From Mangifera indica (Eukaryota > Streptophyta > Magnoliopsida > Sapindales > Anacardiaceae): a stretch of DNA of 64,000 bases. Location: the NCBI RefSeq assembly GCF_011075055.1, contig NC_058155.1, positions 8,589,537 to 8,653,536 of the forward strand. Direction: 5' to 3'. This document shows positions 24,638 to 40,162 of the stretch, one piece after another. The translations under genes were made by a program, and so were the position numbers. Under the pieces are notes generated by a model that was given only the letters and a program-made list of their open reading frames with translations, did no database searches and was not told where the DNA came from. Numbering within the stretch: the stretch's first letter is position 1; every line of letters begins with the position of its first letter.

Positions 24638-25920
24638 TTTGAAAACTTTATTTGTATATATTTATATCTCTTTTTTTTAATTTTATTTGTATATATTTAT
24701 ATTATTAGATATTTAAGAAAAAAGTGGTTGGGGATTGGTTATTAAACTTGAGATTTTATTATTTGATGTGATCAATTTAAATTCGAAAAAATAATTTAAC
24801 TCAAATAAAAAAAATTTATTATCAAAAAAGAAAAACAATATCCAAACTTGCCCAAATGCCCTTGGTGAGAGGTCATTGGATTAATTAGTTTAGAGGAAAG
24901 GCAAAAGATAAAATTAGACTGCTCGGCAATCGCTTATGTCTTCAACACTTAACGCCATTACAGAAACAACAGAAATTAAAATAAACTTGCAACTTCACTT
25001 TCAGGACAAACCGTATTCTTCACATTGTATTTGTATTTGTTATTTGGAAATGAATCTTTTCCCTCCAGGCCCAATCTTTATCTTCATGGCCATGATATGG
25101 TATCTTGACTTGTAATGATTAGGATGGATTTTGAAGATTGGAGAGGGCTATTTGTGTAAATGAAAAATTAATAATAAATAATTATTTAACATATATTATC
25201 ATATTAATCTGACAAGATTTGTTTTAATTTGAAAAAAAAATGAGATAAGGTGTGCAGATAGTAAGAAAATAAGTTCGGTATAAAACACGTAAATATATAT
25301 ATATCGTGTATTTAAAATAAGTATACAAGCCGAAAAGTTGGTTTAAATGACGAAGAGAAAAACTTTTCTTATGAAACACTGAGTTCAAATAACATGAACT
25401 CTCATATATGAGAAGCTAGGATACGAATATCTTGAGATTGATTAACAATGTATCACAATAAATCAAACACTTAATTTATTCAATGTAATAATTATAAGTC
25501 TAGTCACTAAAACTTCGAGTTTAATTATCCAATGAAGTCGGACAACATTCCCTTATCTTAAAAAAAAAAACAAAATTGATACGTATGGTATTGCCCTCGG
25601 CATAAATATAACATTTCTATAAATATAACAATTATGAAAAGCTCAGCCATGGAAATTATTTTATTGTGGCATGATATACTTGTTTCTCATGCCACGAAAA
25701 CGAGTTGATTATTACCCTTCTGCTCTTTCTGCGGCTTCTAAAGTCGAGAAGTTGAAGATCAGAAAACGACTCACAGAGTTCCTTGTTTAAATGTGTTATA
25801 CAGGAAAACTCATTGCCAAACTTATAGAATGACACTTTAAAAGAGAAGAAGCTATTCTAAAACGACAATCTATTCCCAACAGAATTGGCATGTAAGTAGA
25901 ATTTCTTTAAAATTCTTTTG
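24638..25920. other. AT-rich intergenic DNA
   Basis: No gene, RNA or repeat that I can support. Confidence 0.5.
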
Positions 25921-26930
25921 CCTTTTAAATTAATAGGAATCAAAGATAGCTTAACTCTTTGATATGTTCTCCCCCAATTTGCATGAGTGTGGCTCCTAGC
26001 CAATTTGCTTGCTCCTTCTGTTCATTGGAGTGCTGCTTCTTAGAGTCAATGAGAAAAGCAATGAGTTCACTCTACCTGATTAATCTGGACTATAACCTAT
26101 GACAATCATGGTTCCTCTTTTGCAAGCTTCCTTCCGTGGCAGCAAATTCAAGCCGCAAAGCCTTAACTTTAGTCTTATGGCGACCACAAGTTTGTGACTT
26201 GCTAGACCATCCCTTCTTTGCGTAGGTTCCTATTTCACTCACTATCTAAAAAGACAGAATGAGCTTCCTCCAAGAGAAGAAGAAACATACTCAAGAATTG
26301 CAAACAAAAGTAGCATTTAGTCAAGTTACAGGAGACACATTCACAAACAATAGAATTAATGATGTAACAATCTACTTGATCAGCGCCATATTCCGCGAAG
26401 ATCTTCAACTTTCGAGAATCGATTCCAAGTGTCCTCTAAGATGCACCTCTTTATCATCGAGGCTACCACGACAAACTCAGGGCCTGTCTTGACAAATGGC
26501 TCCACATCATGAACCTGAAAAGAAGAATGAAGAAGAACACATGCCCTCTCTAAGGCACAAGTAGCCTGTATACGGCTACCCACCGTCCGTAACCATATTA
26601 GGAATGCCTTCAAGACATAACCTTTTCTTTTGCATCTTTATAGGCCATTTTCTCTTATCCACAATAAGATCAAGGAGTCGTATTTCCCCTACTCGTCGTT
26701 CTAGAGAATTGATAGGGAGATTGATTGTAGAATTGCTTCCTTTAGAAGAGGTTTACACTCTGAACTTCCCTCTCTTTCCATGGACAACTGAATAATTTTG
26801 ATATCCACACAGATAAGAAGAGGAGAAAAATATAGATCAGCAGATATGTCGAACCAGATTATAAGATTTCCTACACCAAGCATTACCATCAACACATTCT
26901 GAAACCTAAAAGCCAACAGCAAAGTACGTT
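25920..26930 (-). pseudogene. Possible gene relic, family not recognised
   Basis: Base composition here is markedly less AT-rich than the surroundings and both strands have several mid-length frames. On the minus strand consecutive blocks read like protein (for example SKVEDLRGIWR, KTGPEFVVVASMIKRC, SMEREGSSECKPLLKEA and GTYAKKGWSSKSQTCGRHK) but lie in different frames and are broken by stops. I could not join them through plausible introns or assign a family. It may be a decayed protein-coding gene or part of an old retroelement. Confidence 0.25.
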
Positions 26931-28560
26931 AAATAGAGTCAGATAAACTCACTGTCTCAGCTGTCGGTGAAGGGAACTCTCAAAGAAATGTAAGAAATAA
27001 TCTTCTGAGTTCTTCAGAGAATCTAAAAAAACTTGAAGAAAATGGTAGACTCAAGAAACTTTAGGATGAAAGAAATTGAAGCATGAAGTCTTTTTCTTAT
27101 AGGCAAATTAAGACAGAATGGGAAGAAATCCTAGCCCCCCGTTCCAGTCCCATGACATGTGTCATCGATTTGATGATGCACATGCAGTCTGTTCAAGAAA
27201 AACTCATAGGGATTTGAAGCGACAAATCGCATATGACATAGATGAAGCGTACATCTCCATAATGATATGCGAAAAAAAAGACCTTAACTATCGAAGTGTT
27301 TTACACATAATTTTTTATATTTTACGATATAATAAGATATAAATAAAAAATAATATATATTATAAAGTGTATCATTAATAATATGATATAATAAATATAT
27401 CATATGATAGAAATGATATGATATATATTATTAATTTAATATAATATATTTTTTAGATAAAATGATAATATAGTTAGATATGTATGAAAAATTTTAAAAT
27501 TTTAAATATGTTATTTTATTTTTTTATTTTTTAAAAGCTATATTATATAATATTTGATATCTGATAGATAAAATTAAATTTTTAATACATGATATAATAT
27601 ATAATTCAATTACTATAATTTTATATCTAAAAGTGAAGAGTTTTTAAAGTTCTATCAATACTCTAAAAACTAAAAGACTCAGTTACAAAATAAAACTTCT
27701 ATTTAATCAATATCAAAAAGTAACATCAATCTCAGAAAATAACATTAAAAAATTGTAATGTCACTACAAAGGGATAGGAATCTTACATATCCTCAAGATA
27801 GTTTGATCCTCTGGTAGAAGTCCGCCGCTTAGATGTATCAACCTGCAAAATTATATTTTATTTTTATTTTATGTCTATTTAAATAAATAATAATTTCCTA
27901 TCAATTAGAATTTTTATAATTCTCATTTCCAATATGAAGTAAAAAAGAATTTAATTTAAAATTTAAATATTACATATAATAACGTAACTCCACCTCTTTA
28001 TTCTAAAATATAATATTATAGATACATATTTTGTATACACAATCAAATATATAGATGATGTATCATCATGTGATTAGATGTTATTTTATCTTTAATTCAA
28101 AATTATCTAATTATATAATAACATATTATTTATATATTCAAATTTTATTAAAAAAAGAGTACGAATAATTTTATTGTACTAAAAATTCGAAGAACTAAAC
28201 AGAGGTAACAAAAAACTTTCTAAAGAATTCTTGTATTCTCAATACCCTACCGAAAAATTTTCCCAAAATCATAGGTAATTTAATCATGGTTCCCTCACAA
28301 TGTTATGTCCAAAAACTCGCATTGACAAATTGCATTGTACTTGTTCATATGTCTGTTCCCTTTTTAATTTTGAAAAGTTTATTTGCCGATGGAACAGTTC
28401 TGATTTATGTGAAACAGGTGTCTAGAAAGGTAAAAGCAAAACGGAACCTGGACAAACTTGCGGGAAAGGATTAGGAAAAGAATCAAAAGGCTCTCCAGAA
28501 TTCGTTAATTAATGCATGGTTTCCTTCTAACTCTCTCTCCTTCCACACGTATTCTTCTTT
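26931..28560. other. AT-rich intergenic DNA upstream of the thaumatin-like gene
   Basis: No gene recognised. About 28000-28190 resembles the palindromic AT-rich MITE defined at 58827-59006 (tatacacaatc, gatgtatcatcatgtgatta, attatataataacatattatttatatattc). The last 150 bp should hold the promoter of the gene starting at 28645; TTTATATGC near 28570 is a possible TATA box. Confidence 0.45.
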
Positions 28561-28644
28561 ACTTCTTTCTTTATATGCTTTCTTTTGTCTCTGTTTCTAC
28601 CCCACCTCATATCAAAAGATTGTGAGAGAGGTTTACAGAAAGAG

Positions 28645-29684
28645 ATGGCAATAAATGATTTTCTTTTGCCACTTTTTTTAACTCTAGTTATAGCTTCGTC
28701 AGGTAATATCTTTAACATAATTTTTACGTTATTCATATGATAATACATTATCTTAATTGTTTCAATTTTGTTTGATTAATGATGTCCAGGGGCAAGATGG
28801 GCCGAATGTGCAAGAATTTTCACAATCGTAAACTCTTGCAAGGAAACAGTCTGGCCTGGAATCACCCCAGGCGACAATTTCAACGGCGGGGGATTTGCTC
28901 TAAAGTCAGGCCAATCAATCGTCTTCAAAGCCCCGGTGGGGTGGAGTGGGCGAATATGGGGTCGATCGGGTTGCAAATTTGACAAAAAGGGCAATGGCAC
29001 ATGCCAGACAGGAGCCTGCGGCACAGCCCTACAATGCGGAGCCTCGGGTGCCACCCCAGCAACCCTGGCTGAGTTCACCCTTGCGCAATTGGACTTCTAT
29101 GATGTTAGCCTCGTCGATGGCTTCAATTTGCCCGTCACTGTCACCCCGATAAACGGTAAGGGAAATTGCAGCGTTGCTGGTTGTGATGGCGACATGAGAG
29201 CCAGCTGCCCCTCCGAGCTTGCCGTTAAAGCCAACGGAAAAGTCGTCGCCTGCCGAAGTGCATGCGATGTGTTTAACACGGATGAATATTGTTGCAGAGG
29301 CGTTTATGGAAACCCTAGAACTTGTCAACCAACTTATTATTCAAAAAAATTTAAACAAGTCTGCCCTACTGCATATAGTTATGCTTATGATGATCCTAGC
29401 AGTATTTTTACTTGCTCAGGAACTGATTATGTTATCACTTTCTGCTCTTCCGGGTGAGTCCACATTTTGAAAATTTCATCAGTTTGTAAGGGCTCTTTGT
29501 AATTTTCTATGTTAAATTCAAATTTCTGAATGAGCCAGCCGTTTTGATTGATTTCAGGAAGCGGCCAGTTTGCACTTATCATAACAACAAGCTCTTCTGC
29601 AGCGGCTCCAAATCGATGATTAATAGACGATGGCATGTGATGATTGCCGTAGTATTAACGGCTACCTTGTGGATAATTTCTTGA
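28645..29684 (+). CDS. Thaumatin-like protein (PR-5 family)
   Basis: A secreted, disulfide-rich PR-5/thaumatin-like protein, a family linked to defence and sometimes beta-glucan binding. Three exons: 28645-28702, 28790-29453, 29558-29684; total 282 residues. A signal peptide (about residues 1-20, LLPLFLTLVIASS) precedes the mature ARWAECARIFTIVNSC start. Family blocks include VWPGI, GWSGRIWGRSGC, TLAEFTL, DFYDVSLVDGFNLP, CRSACDVFNTDEYCC and ACP-like CPTAYSYAYDD. The classic signature C-x-T-G-D-C reads CQTGACG, so the Asp that belongs to the acidic REDDD cleft is Ala. The last exon adds a basic stretch and the hydrophobic end MIAVVLTATLWIIS, which could be a GPI-attachment signal. Its place between LAX3 and UFM1 suggests it is the ortholog of At1g77700. 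Confidence 0.92.
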
Positions 29685-30600
29685 AGAATTATTTTGTTGT
29701 AAATTTGAATTTGTTAATTTTTTTTTTAATTCTGGAAAAGAAACAGTACAGCGATTGTGATTATTTATAATTCTGTACGTTGATTTTTAAACCGCCCGCA
29801 TTGTCAAAGAAAAACAGATTTAATGTTATTCTTTTACTAAGATTTTTAATTTTTTTAATAGTTTTTTAGACCTCCAAGGCTATTTAAGTAAATAGTTCAA
29901 TTAGAGATGACAACAGATCGGATAAAAAATAGATACTTTAATTTTTATTCTTGTCTTTATAGAAAAAATATTTTTCTATCTTTGCTTTGTCTCCGATATT
30001 AGAATAATGGAGAATCTTCATCCCTTTTTTTGTGGGAAAATTTATCTCCCATTTCCCTTCTTGTCCTTGTAAAGAATATTTCCCTCCCTTTTCCTTAAGA
30101 AGAATAATTGAATATTTATTAAGTATCATGATATATTTATAATAATTTAAAAACGTTTAAAAATAATTCAATATTTAAAAGTTTTAGAGATATGTAAGAA
30201 ATGTGACAAACTGGAGAAGAAATAAATTAGAAATATATTTATCTTTATTTCTGTCTCGCGCCATAATAAGAGGATTTTAATCGTTTCTAATCTTGTCTGT
30301 ATCCCCGTTCTTATTAGAAAATTTGTTCCCTATTTGTGAAAGTGTGGGCCAAGGACCCTATTTACAGGTTGGAATTCTCATTTCTAAGTTCAACAATATT
30401 GATATATCAATATGAACTATAATATGATGCATATTTTCTATGTGAACTAAAAATTACATTTCCATTACAAATTTAGAACAAAAATTTACTTAGTGAGGTT
30501 CCCTATTTTTTCTAATACAAGCATGGGCTCAATCCTAAATGGACGAAACTCGAGAAGGCCCAAACAGCTTCTCCGTATTTTTGCTAAAACCAGGAAAATA
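29685..30600. other. Spacer between thaumatin-like gene and UFM1
   Basis: AT-rich. A diverged dispersed repeat of the type seen at 17490-18140 may cover about 29900-30330 (ccccgttcttattag, tccctatttgtg). The right end carries the UFM1 promoter. Confidence 0.4.
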
Positions 30601-30625
30601 CACTGATATATATAAATATAAATAT
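30554..30625 (+). promoter_or_regulatory. UFM1 promoter motifs
   Basis: GGCCCAAAC at about 30558-30566 matches the GGCCCAWWW element common in plant growth and housekeeping promoters. TATATATAAATATAAATA at about 30606-30623 is a good TATA box, roughly 90-105 bp before the UFM1 ATG. Motif evidence only. Confidence 0.4.
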
Positions 30626-30711
30626 AGACCCAAAATGCGTTACCTCCCTGCGATTCAGAGGAGAAAACAATCCCTAAATTTAATAACTTAAATCAAACAA
30701 AATTAATAAAA

Positions 30712-33202
<2,491 letters not shown>

Positions 33203-35202
33203 AGAGGCTGGTTCATTTCCTTGGTTGCTTTAAATCCATTGAGTTTCTTTACATTTTTTAATGTTGGGAGCATAGAAGAAATATTTCCTGTGCATCATAC
33301 TCCTTTTATATCATAGACCTTGTGATATAAAAAGTTTCTAAAATGGATGGACTATTCTATAATTTTGTATGAGTGATGCAGAAACTATGACGATTGAATA
33401 TCCCAGCCATCCCCAACATTAATATATAAATTTTAAAAAGACGGAAAATAGGCTGGGATATATTGGTATGGAGACATGGGATGGATTTAAGAAAAACGCA
33501 GATAAAACCCTAAGTTTAACAATCCATTAATCTTAAAATATCACTATAAGGGATTTGAACTAATATCTTCGAATTTCTCTATTGACACTCAAACTAATAC
33601 GTTTTTGGCCTTGCGGATTCCCTTCACTTGCCTATGGCTATAAACCAATTGCCAAAATGTTGTATCCGTTAAATCTAATGTCGAATATTCTATGTCGGCA
33701 AACCCTTTGTTAACAATACATTAGATTATATGATGCTTTGAATCAGAAGAAAAGAACAATCTTTTAGCTGGGCCTACGTTCATACGAGTCTTCAAAATGC
33801 CATAAAATGATCTTGCCAACCAACTTTATCGTAGGCTGCCAAATTTGCTTAGAACTTTCTCGCGCATGAGTGTAAGCGACAAAGAACACCGTACAAACTA
33901 AAATAAATTTTGAAAGATGGGGTGTGTGATGTGTAATGACGTGAAGGACCACTGTGGGCAACTCGTCTACTTGTTAAGGTCCACAATCGGCAACCCATAT
34001 ATGTGGTTGGTTCATTTTGGATTTAATGAATACAAATTTAATATAAATAATAATATATTATTATGTTGTTAGATATATAAATAATATTAAAAAATATAAA
34101 ATTTTATATCGTTTTTTTTTAATTTAATAATTTTTTTAATATTAAGTTTTGAAAAATTACTTTTTTTTAATATTTTAAATTTCTTCAATGATTTATCGAC
34201 AAACAATGGTTGTTCTCTTCCTTATAATGATGTCTCTCCCTCTTTAGTAATTTCTCCCTCGACAAATGTAACCTAGTCTCTTAACTTCCTTATTTTATAA
34301 ATAAGGTTGTCTTATTTTTATCGTTAACAACTAATCTTTGAAAGCTAACTGTGACTAGAAACTTGTAATTTAGTTATTCACTGTTTTGTTGGCAAGGAGT
34401 TTGTTGTTGTTGTTAGGTTTAATCATAACTATTAGTGTTGTTAAACACTGGTGAGATTCTTGACACTTATAATAAATAATCATTTATTTGCCAATAAATA
34501 TTAATTAGAATAAATGGTTTGATTTGTATAATAATAAAATTATTTATATATATATATATATATTTATTTTGAATACAATAATAAATATATATTTGATATA
34601 TATTATTAAATAATTAAATAATTTTAAATTAGAAATAAAATAATATTTAATTATATAATAATATATTTATATATTTACATATTTCTTTTCTTGCACATTA
34701 GTCATTACAACATAAATTAAAACTCTTTGACTTTTTTTTTTTTTTTTTTTCAATTTAGCATGCAATGCCCACTATTACATGTTACAACTAAGCCGATCCT
34801 TCGATTTGACCATCAAAGGTTAATTCAAAACTAATCATTTAAGTTGTTGGATGTAATTTATCGAAAACACCCTCCCATTGTCAAACAACATTCCTTAACA
34901 ACGCCTTAATTTCGTAAATTCCTTGTACACTCAATATCCCGAGAAATTTGATAGAGCCGGCCCGAATATCTCGGAGAGATTTGGGGCCCCGCTTTTTTTG
35001 TCCTTTTTTTTTTCTCAGTCTCACAGAGATCTCGCTGCTCCTGCTGAGATCCCACTGCTCCTGCTCCACCCACGTGAACGTGATGGCACTACCTGGTCAC
35101 CAACCATACGGATTGACCAATTTGCCATTGTCGACATCCTTTTTACTCTATCTTTCAATATTTGTGTTTTTATTTCATCAAGTAATACAATCCGTTTTCA
35201 TT

Positions 35203-35206
<4 letters not shown>

Positions 35207-35263
<57 letters not shown>
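35207..35263. repeat. (TA)n microsatellite
   Basis: Uninterrupted alternating AT for about 57 bp. Confidence 0.97.
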
Positions 35264-35269
<6 letters not shown>

Positions 35270-36584
35270 CATAATTAATTATTATTTTATATTTATTTTA
35301 AAATTATTTAATTTTATCATAATACATATAAATAAATATTTATTTATATATTCAAAATAAATACATATAATTTTATTATGTTTAAATTATCCATTAAAAC
35401 TTTTAAAAAGTTATTTGAGTTATAATAAAAAAAGTTTTATACATAATAGGATATGAGTTAAAATTAATAGTGATTATAACATCGATTGCTACATCAAAAA
35501 TTTTACGTATTTAATATAATTAATTTAATCTCAAAAAATATTTCAATTCAAATGAAATTTCTTATAAAAAATAATTATCCATTTGGACTGATTTGGAACA
35601 TGAAAAATACAATAGAAATACTATAAAAATTACATTTTTCTTTAAACAATAACCAAATTTTCATTTATTCAATTTTAATCAAATTTTAAAGATTTTTCTT
35701 AAGAAATACTATAAAAATAATTATAACCTTTTTTTTCGAGATTATATGAATTATTAGAATATTAAACAGATCATTTATAAATATTATTATTAATATCTTC
35801 TAAATGATTTCACTATAAATTCAAAGAAATATTGTATATGGGAGGTATATTAAAAAAATTTTGATGTGAGTTAATATTAATAATAATTTTAATTTTATAA
35901 AATCAGATAATTAAATAGTTTAACGTCTATTAATAGATGAAGAGACTATAAAGGGTGTCAGTTTACCCCCATTGACTTTTAAAAAAACTTCAAAAGTGTG
36001 TATTATTAGTTTTCAGCCACTCTCTCCATGGTAAAATATTAGTTTTAACCGTATTAGTCTTATGTTTAGAAAAATTAAAATTTACCTCAAATATTAGCTT
36101 CAACTTTAGAAAAGTTAAATTTTACCCCATTTATTAGTTTCAAAATTCAAATTGTATATCATAATATATTATGCCCTCTTTCCATTTAAAAAGAAAGAAA
36201 GTTGTCTACTCTCACTTTCTCTGTTTAAAACAAAAGTGGTAAAATTCTTAACACACATCTCTCAAAAATTCCAACAAAACAATTTTTGTAGTACGATATA
36301 AAAATGAAATCACTCAAGGGCATTTTCAAGAGTGTGGACGGTCCAATTAGATACAATTTAAGAGCTTTTTTAAACCAAACTAAAAAAAATGGTTTAAAAA
36401 TTTTTTAAATCAAACCAAACTGAAAAAATACAGTTTAGTTTAATTTAGATTACGGTTTAAACATATTAAAATTATTTACCTCTAAATATATATTATTTAA
36501 TAAAATTAATTAAATAACAAAATAAATATAAAAAAATAAGTTATACACCTAATTATTTATTAAAAATTCTCTCAAATATCGTTT

Positions 36585-36609
36585 TATATATATATATATA
36601 TATATATAT
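36585..36609. repeat. (TA)n microsatellite
   Basis: Alternating TA for 25 bp. Confidence 0.9.
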
Positions 36610-36841
36610 TAAATACGGTTTTATAGTTTTGTTTGATTTGAAAATCGTTTAAATTACAGTGTAAATCGAAATTTATTTTTCAAAGATTTATCAACCGAAA
36701 CCAAAATATTTTATATACTAAACTGTAATTTTTAAATAGTTTAGTCTGATTTTACGATTTAAACCGAATTATGCATATTTTATATTGCTTTGGAAAAAAC
36801 AAGAAAATCATATTGATGAAATCATAATGTAATATTCCAAC

Positions 36842-36844
<3 letters not shown>

Positions 36845-36881
<37 letters not shown>
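36845..36881. repeat. (TA)n microsatellite
   Basis: Alternating TA for about 37 bp. Confidence 0.95.
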
Positions 36882-36884
<3 letters not shown>

Positions 36885-37629
36885 TTGTGGTTTAATAAAT
36901 TTATCAATAGTTGATTAATAACTTATTTGTTTTTAATCTTAATTCCTCCAAATTTGATTTATAGGTTCGTTATTGTCAATGTCAGTTCACAGATGAGTAT
37001 GAGTGATCAATAAAGATAAATTTAACATATTTATAGATTATAATAAATATAAGTTTAATATATTTATAAGTTATAATATAAATAAACAGTATAAGTGTAC
37101 GTCTTGAGATTTATTAGATTCTTAATATATAAAAGTCAATTAATTTACTTTATATTGATTATATCTTTACTCCAAAATCTGATATAATATATTTTATCTC
37201 ATTAAAAATTGCCATTTAAGGGTAATTTAAGAGTGAAAAATTAGGTCATATTAAGAAATGATTTTAATTGCTTTAAGAATTTAAATTATATGATAATTTA
37301 TATATTTTTATAATTTTAAAAAATTTAATTTAATATTTTATAATTTATACCTCGACCGAGAAATTATGATAGATTGAAGTGAACACGGCCTTTTTGTTTC
37401 CTTTTAAAATATAACAAAATCAATCCATCACCATGTGGGCCAAAAATTCTAGAAGTCACTTGAAATCCACGTCCCCTTTGCACTGCCCAAAAATTTTACT
37501 TTCATATGAGTAATGGATTTGGTTGGTATTTAAATGCCTTCTCTCTACAAGAAATCAATGAGATAGATTGGTGATACATACGGTTGAATATCAAGGGTTG
37601 CCTTCTCTCTATTTAGTTAATATTTTAAA

Positions 37630-38321
37630 GGCCAAAGGAACATTTCCCACCGATTTTTAATTTAATCTCAAAAGTATGCTTGTAAACCAAAACACTTATT
37701 CATGATTTAATTTTTATTAGAAGTAAGAGTAAAATCGTTATTTTATCACAAAACTTTAAAAATTTATATCATTTTTCTTTTTTATTTAAATAACTAATTT
37801 TTTTTTTTATGATTAATTTTAAAATGTTATATTTCTCCTCTTAGGATTTTAATTTTTTAGATGACTCAACGGAATTTGACCATCATAGAGAAGAGGTGTC
37901 AACGATTTGGAGGAAGCGTCGTCGATTTGGATAATGCTTCTCGACAAAGTATCATCAATCTGGATGACACTTTGTTGTTGAGAAATATCGTCTGGACGAT
38001 TGACGACACTTTGTCATCCAAACTCCGTCCTTTCATTGTCTGACCACTATCTGCTCATCAGATTAGTTGGCCAAAAACGATTTTCAAACCCTATGGAGAG
38101 AAATTATAACTTTTTAAAACTTAATTATAAAGAAAAATTGTTAGTTTTTTAAACTAAGAGAGGAAAATGATAAAATTTTTAGGGTTTAATGATAAAATAA
38201 TGATTTTATTATTGTCTCAAATAAAAGCTAACTCACGAATAAGTATTTGGATTTTTGAACTATCATAAATATACTTTTTAAGACTTAAACGAAAACTTAG
38301 GTAAGAAATAATCCTTTGGCC
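37630..38321. mobile_element. GGCC-ended MULE-type MITE, copy D, perfect 9-bp TSD
   Basis: Left end GGCCAAAGGAACATTTCCCA pairs with right end aagaaataatcctttGGCC. The element (692 bp) is flanked by a perfect 9-bp direct repeat TATTTTAAA (37621-37629 and 38322-38330), as expected for Mutator-like transposition. Its centre is GC-richer and has repeated phrases (gacgattgacgacactttgt, gatgacactttgttgttga). A 60-codon open frame at 37861-38043 has no known relative and is probably chance. Confidence 0.9.
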
Positions 38322-38330
38322 TATTTTAAA

Positions 38331-39275
38331 ATGCTTTTTAGGTCAATCCTAATCCTAAAACAAATCATACAAATAATTATCATTTAATTGGAGTTTAGGT
38401 AAACAATAATTTTCCATTAAAAAGGCAAATAAATAGTTGTAGTGTATTAAATGAATCTATCATGATCTAAAAATGAACATGTAACCTCTCATTATTTGAT
38501 TATTGTGGCATCATCTTCAATCAATTTGCTTGTGTAATTGAAGATTACCCATCTGAAATTAATGCACAGAAAACAATTCTTAATATTTGCCAAATGTCTA
38601 TTAAGAAGGCTTGAAAAGTGGACGCTAAAGTTTTCGGGGGAGTTATATCACTGAAACAGTTGCAGTCAACCCGTCGACCGTCGTAATACATGGAGGCTAA
38701 CATAACCATTACACCTCAAACAAAAATATTAATATTTTATGATATATGATACAATATAAATAAAAAATAATATATATTATGAAATATATTATAATTAATA
38801 TAATACATATTATTGATATATATTTTTTAAAAAATTAAATTTTTAATACTGTATATGATTCGGCTCCCATAATTAAAAGAGCCCGAAGCCAGTGACGGGC
38901 TGCTGCTGGTCTTTTGCCATTCTGGCTACCGATACGCACCGTTTTAATAATTAATAAAGATTACTTGTGTTTAAGTAGTTAATGCATCGTAACGAATTAG
39001 TGTTTACTGTTGTGATTAATGAGCATTATCGGCTTGGCTCCGAGAGCAAGCAAAGGAGCTGTAGTTGTGGGGTGGGGTTAGCTCGTGATGGTGAAGCACG
39101 TTTTCAACTTTATGTGGACGGGAGAATGAGGTGCAATTGGTTCTAGAAAAGGAATTGTAATTATTATTTCTGCCTCCTCGCGGTTGATTGGGTTCTTTTC
39201 AAATAATCAGTCAATGTTGTAATCAATCTTTTTATTATTTTTATTGATATAATCCTCCTTCTTAAAATAAAAAAA
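38331..39275. other. Intergenic spacer
   Basis: No gene. Includes a short GC-richer patch at about 38860-39190 without a recognisable frame. Confidence 0.5.
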
Positions 39276-40162
39276 GGGCAAAAGAGTTGTTTCCACGTAA
39301 AGGTTTATTCCATTTTAAATTTTTATTCGTAAAGTGTTAAAAATTTAAATATATATTTATTAAATTTTATTATTTTTATTAAAAATAAAAATATTATTTA
39401 AAAATAATTTATCTCTTTTTTCGTTTTAATTTTAAAAATTAATAATTTTTCTTACAACTTAGTTTTAAGAAATAATTTTCCACTCTCACTATTTAGGATT
39501 TTCATATTTTTAAATTAACAACCATCCCTCAAAGTTAAAAAATATTATGCTTATATTTTCAAAATTGCTTTCTCTTTTTCTGGCAATTCATTCTAACACA
39601 TCATCAACTCTACTACTAACATCTTCTCTCCCTTACAGTGGTTTTTTTTTGTGTGAAAACCATCGACCATTTGATCAAAATGATCAGATTTATAACACAA
39701 ATCCATGCGATGTTTTTTAACAGAGTTGTGTGTCGATCGTCGCATAAATCTGTGCAACTTTGTTGTACGAATCTGTGTGATAAATTCGGCCATTTCAATA
39801 GAATTTTGGATGGTTTCCATGCCAAAAAACCATTATAGCCAAAAAGAATAGCCATTGGAAAGAGAGAATGAAATTTTGGAGGTATAAGTGTAATGTTTTT
39901 TAACTTTGAGTGAGTAGATGTTAATAATAAAATATGATAACATTTAATGACGACGGTGAAAAAGTAACTTCTTAAAATTAAATTATGAAAAAAATTGTTA
40001 TTTTTTAAAACTAATATAAAAAAAAAAAGATAAATTATTATTTTTTTAAATAACTATTTACCTTTGACAGTTATAGTAATGAGTGAGTATTTAAATTTTT
40101 CAAAATTTAATAAATAAAAGTTGTAGATACACTAAATCTAGAGTGGGAATAAGTCTTTTGGC
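39276..40162. mobile_element. GGCC-ended MULE-type MITE, copy E
   Basis: Left end GGGCAAAAGAGTTGTTTCCAC (first bases altered) pairs with right end gtgggaataagtcttttGGCC. About 887 bp. The right flank AATAAAGAA and left flank AATAAAAAA (39266-39274, one base off the element) suggest a decayed 9-bp duplication. Small open frames on both strands in the middle are mutually overlapping because the centre is itself an imperfect inverted repeat. Confidence 0.7.

Larger units (their letters stand above)
33203..37629. other. Gene desert, AT-rich
   Basis: No supportable gene. Very AT-rich with two long TA microsatellites, a short GC-richer patch at about 34960-35110 without known coding sequence, and old repeat fragments. 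The 3' UTR of UFM1 lies at the left end. Confidence 0.55.

Noticed and set aside
34960..35110. Possible exon in a GC-richer patch
   Set aside because: Two frames are open but run straight into a TA microsatellite and encode nothing recognisable.
35207..35263. TA runs as replication origin or matrix attachment site
   Set aside because: Long TA microsatellites are common in plant spacers; nothing else supports such a role.
39593..39855. Small overlapping ORFs on both strands
   Set aside because: They lie inside a MITE whose centre is an imperfect inverted repeat, which explains similar frames on both strands.
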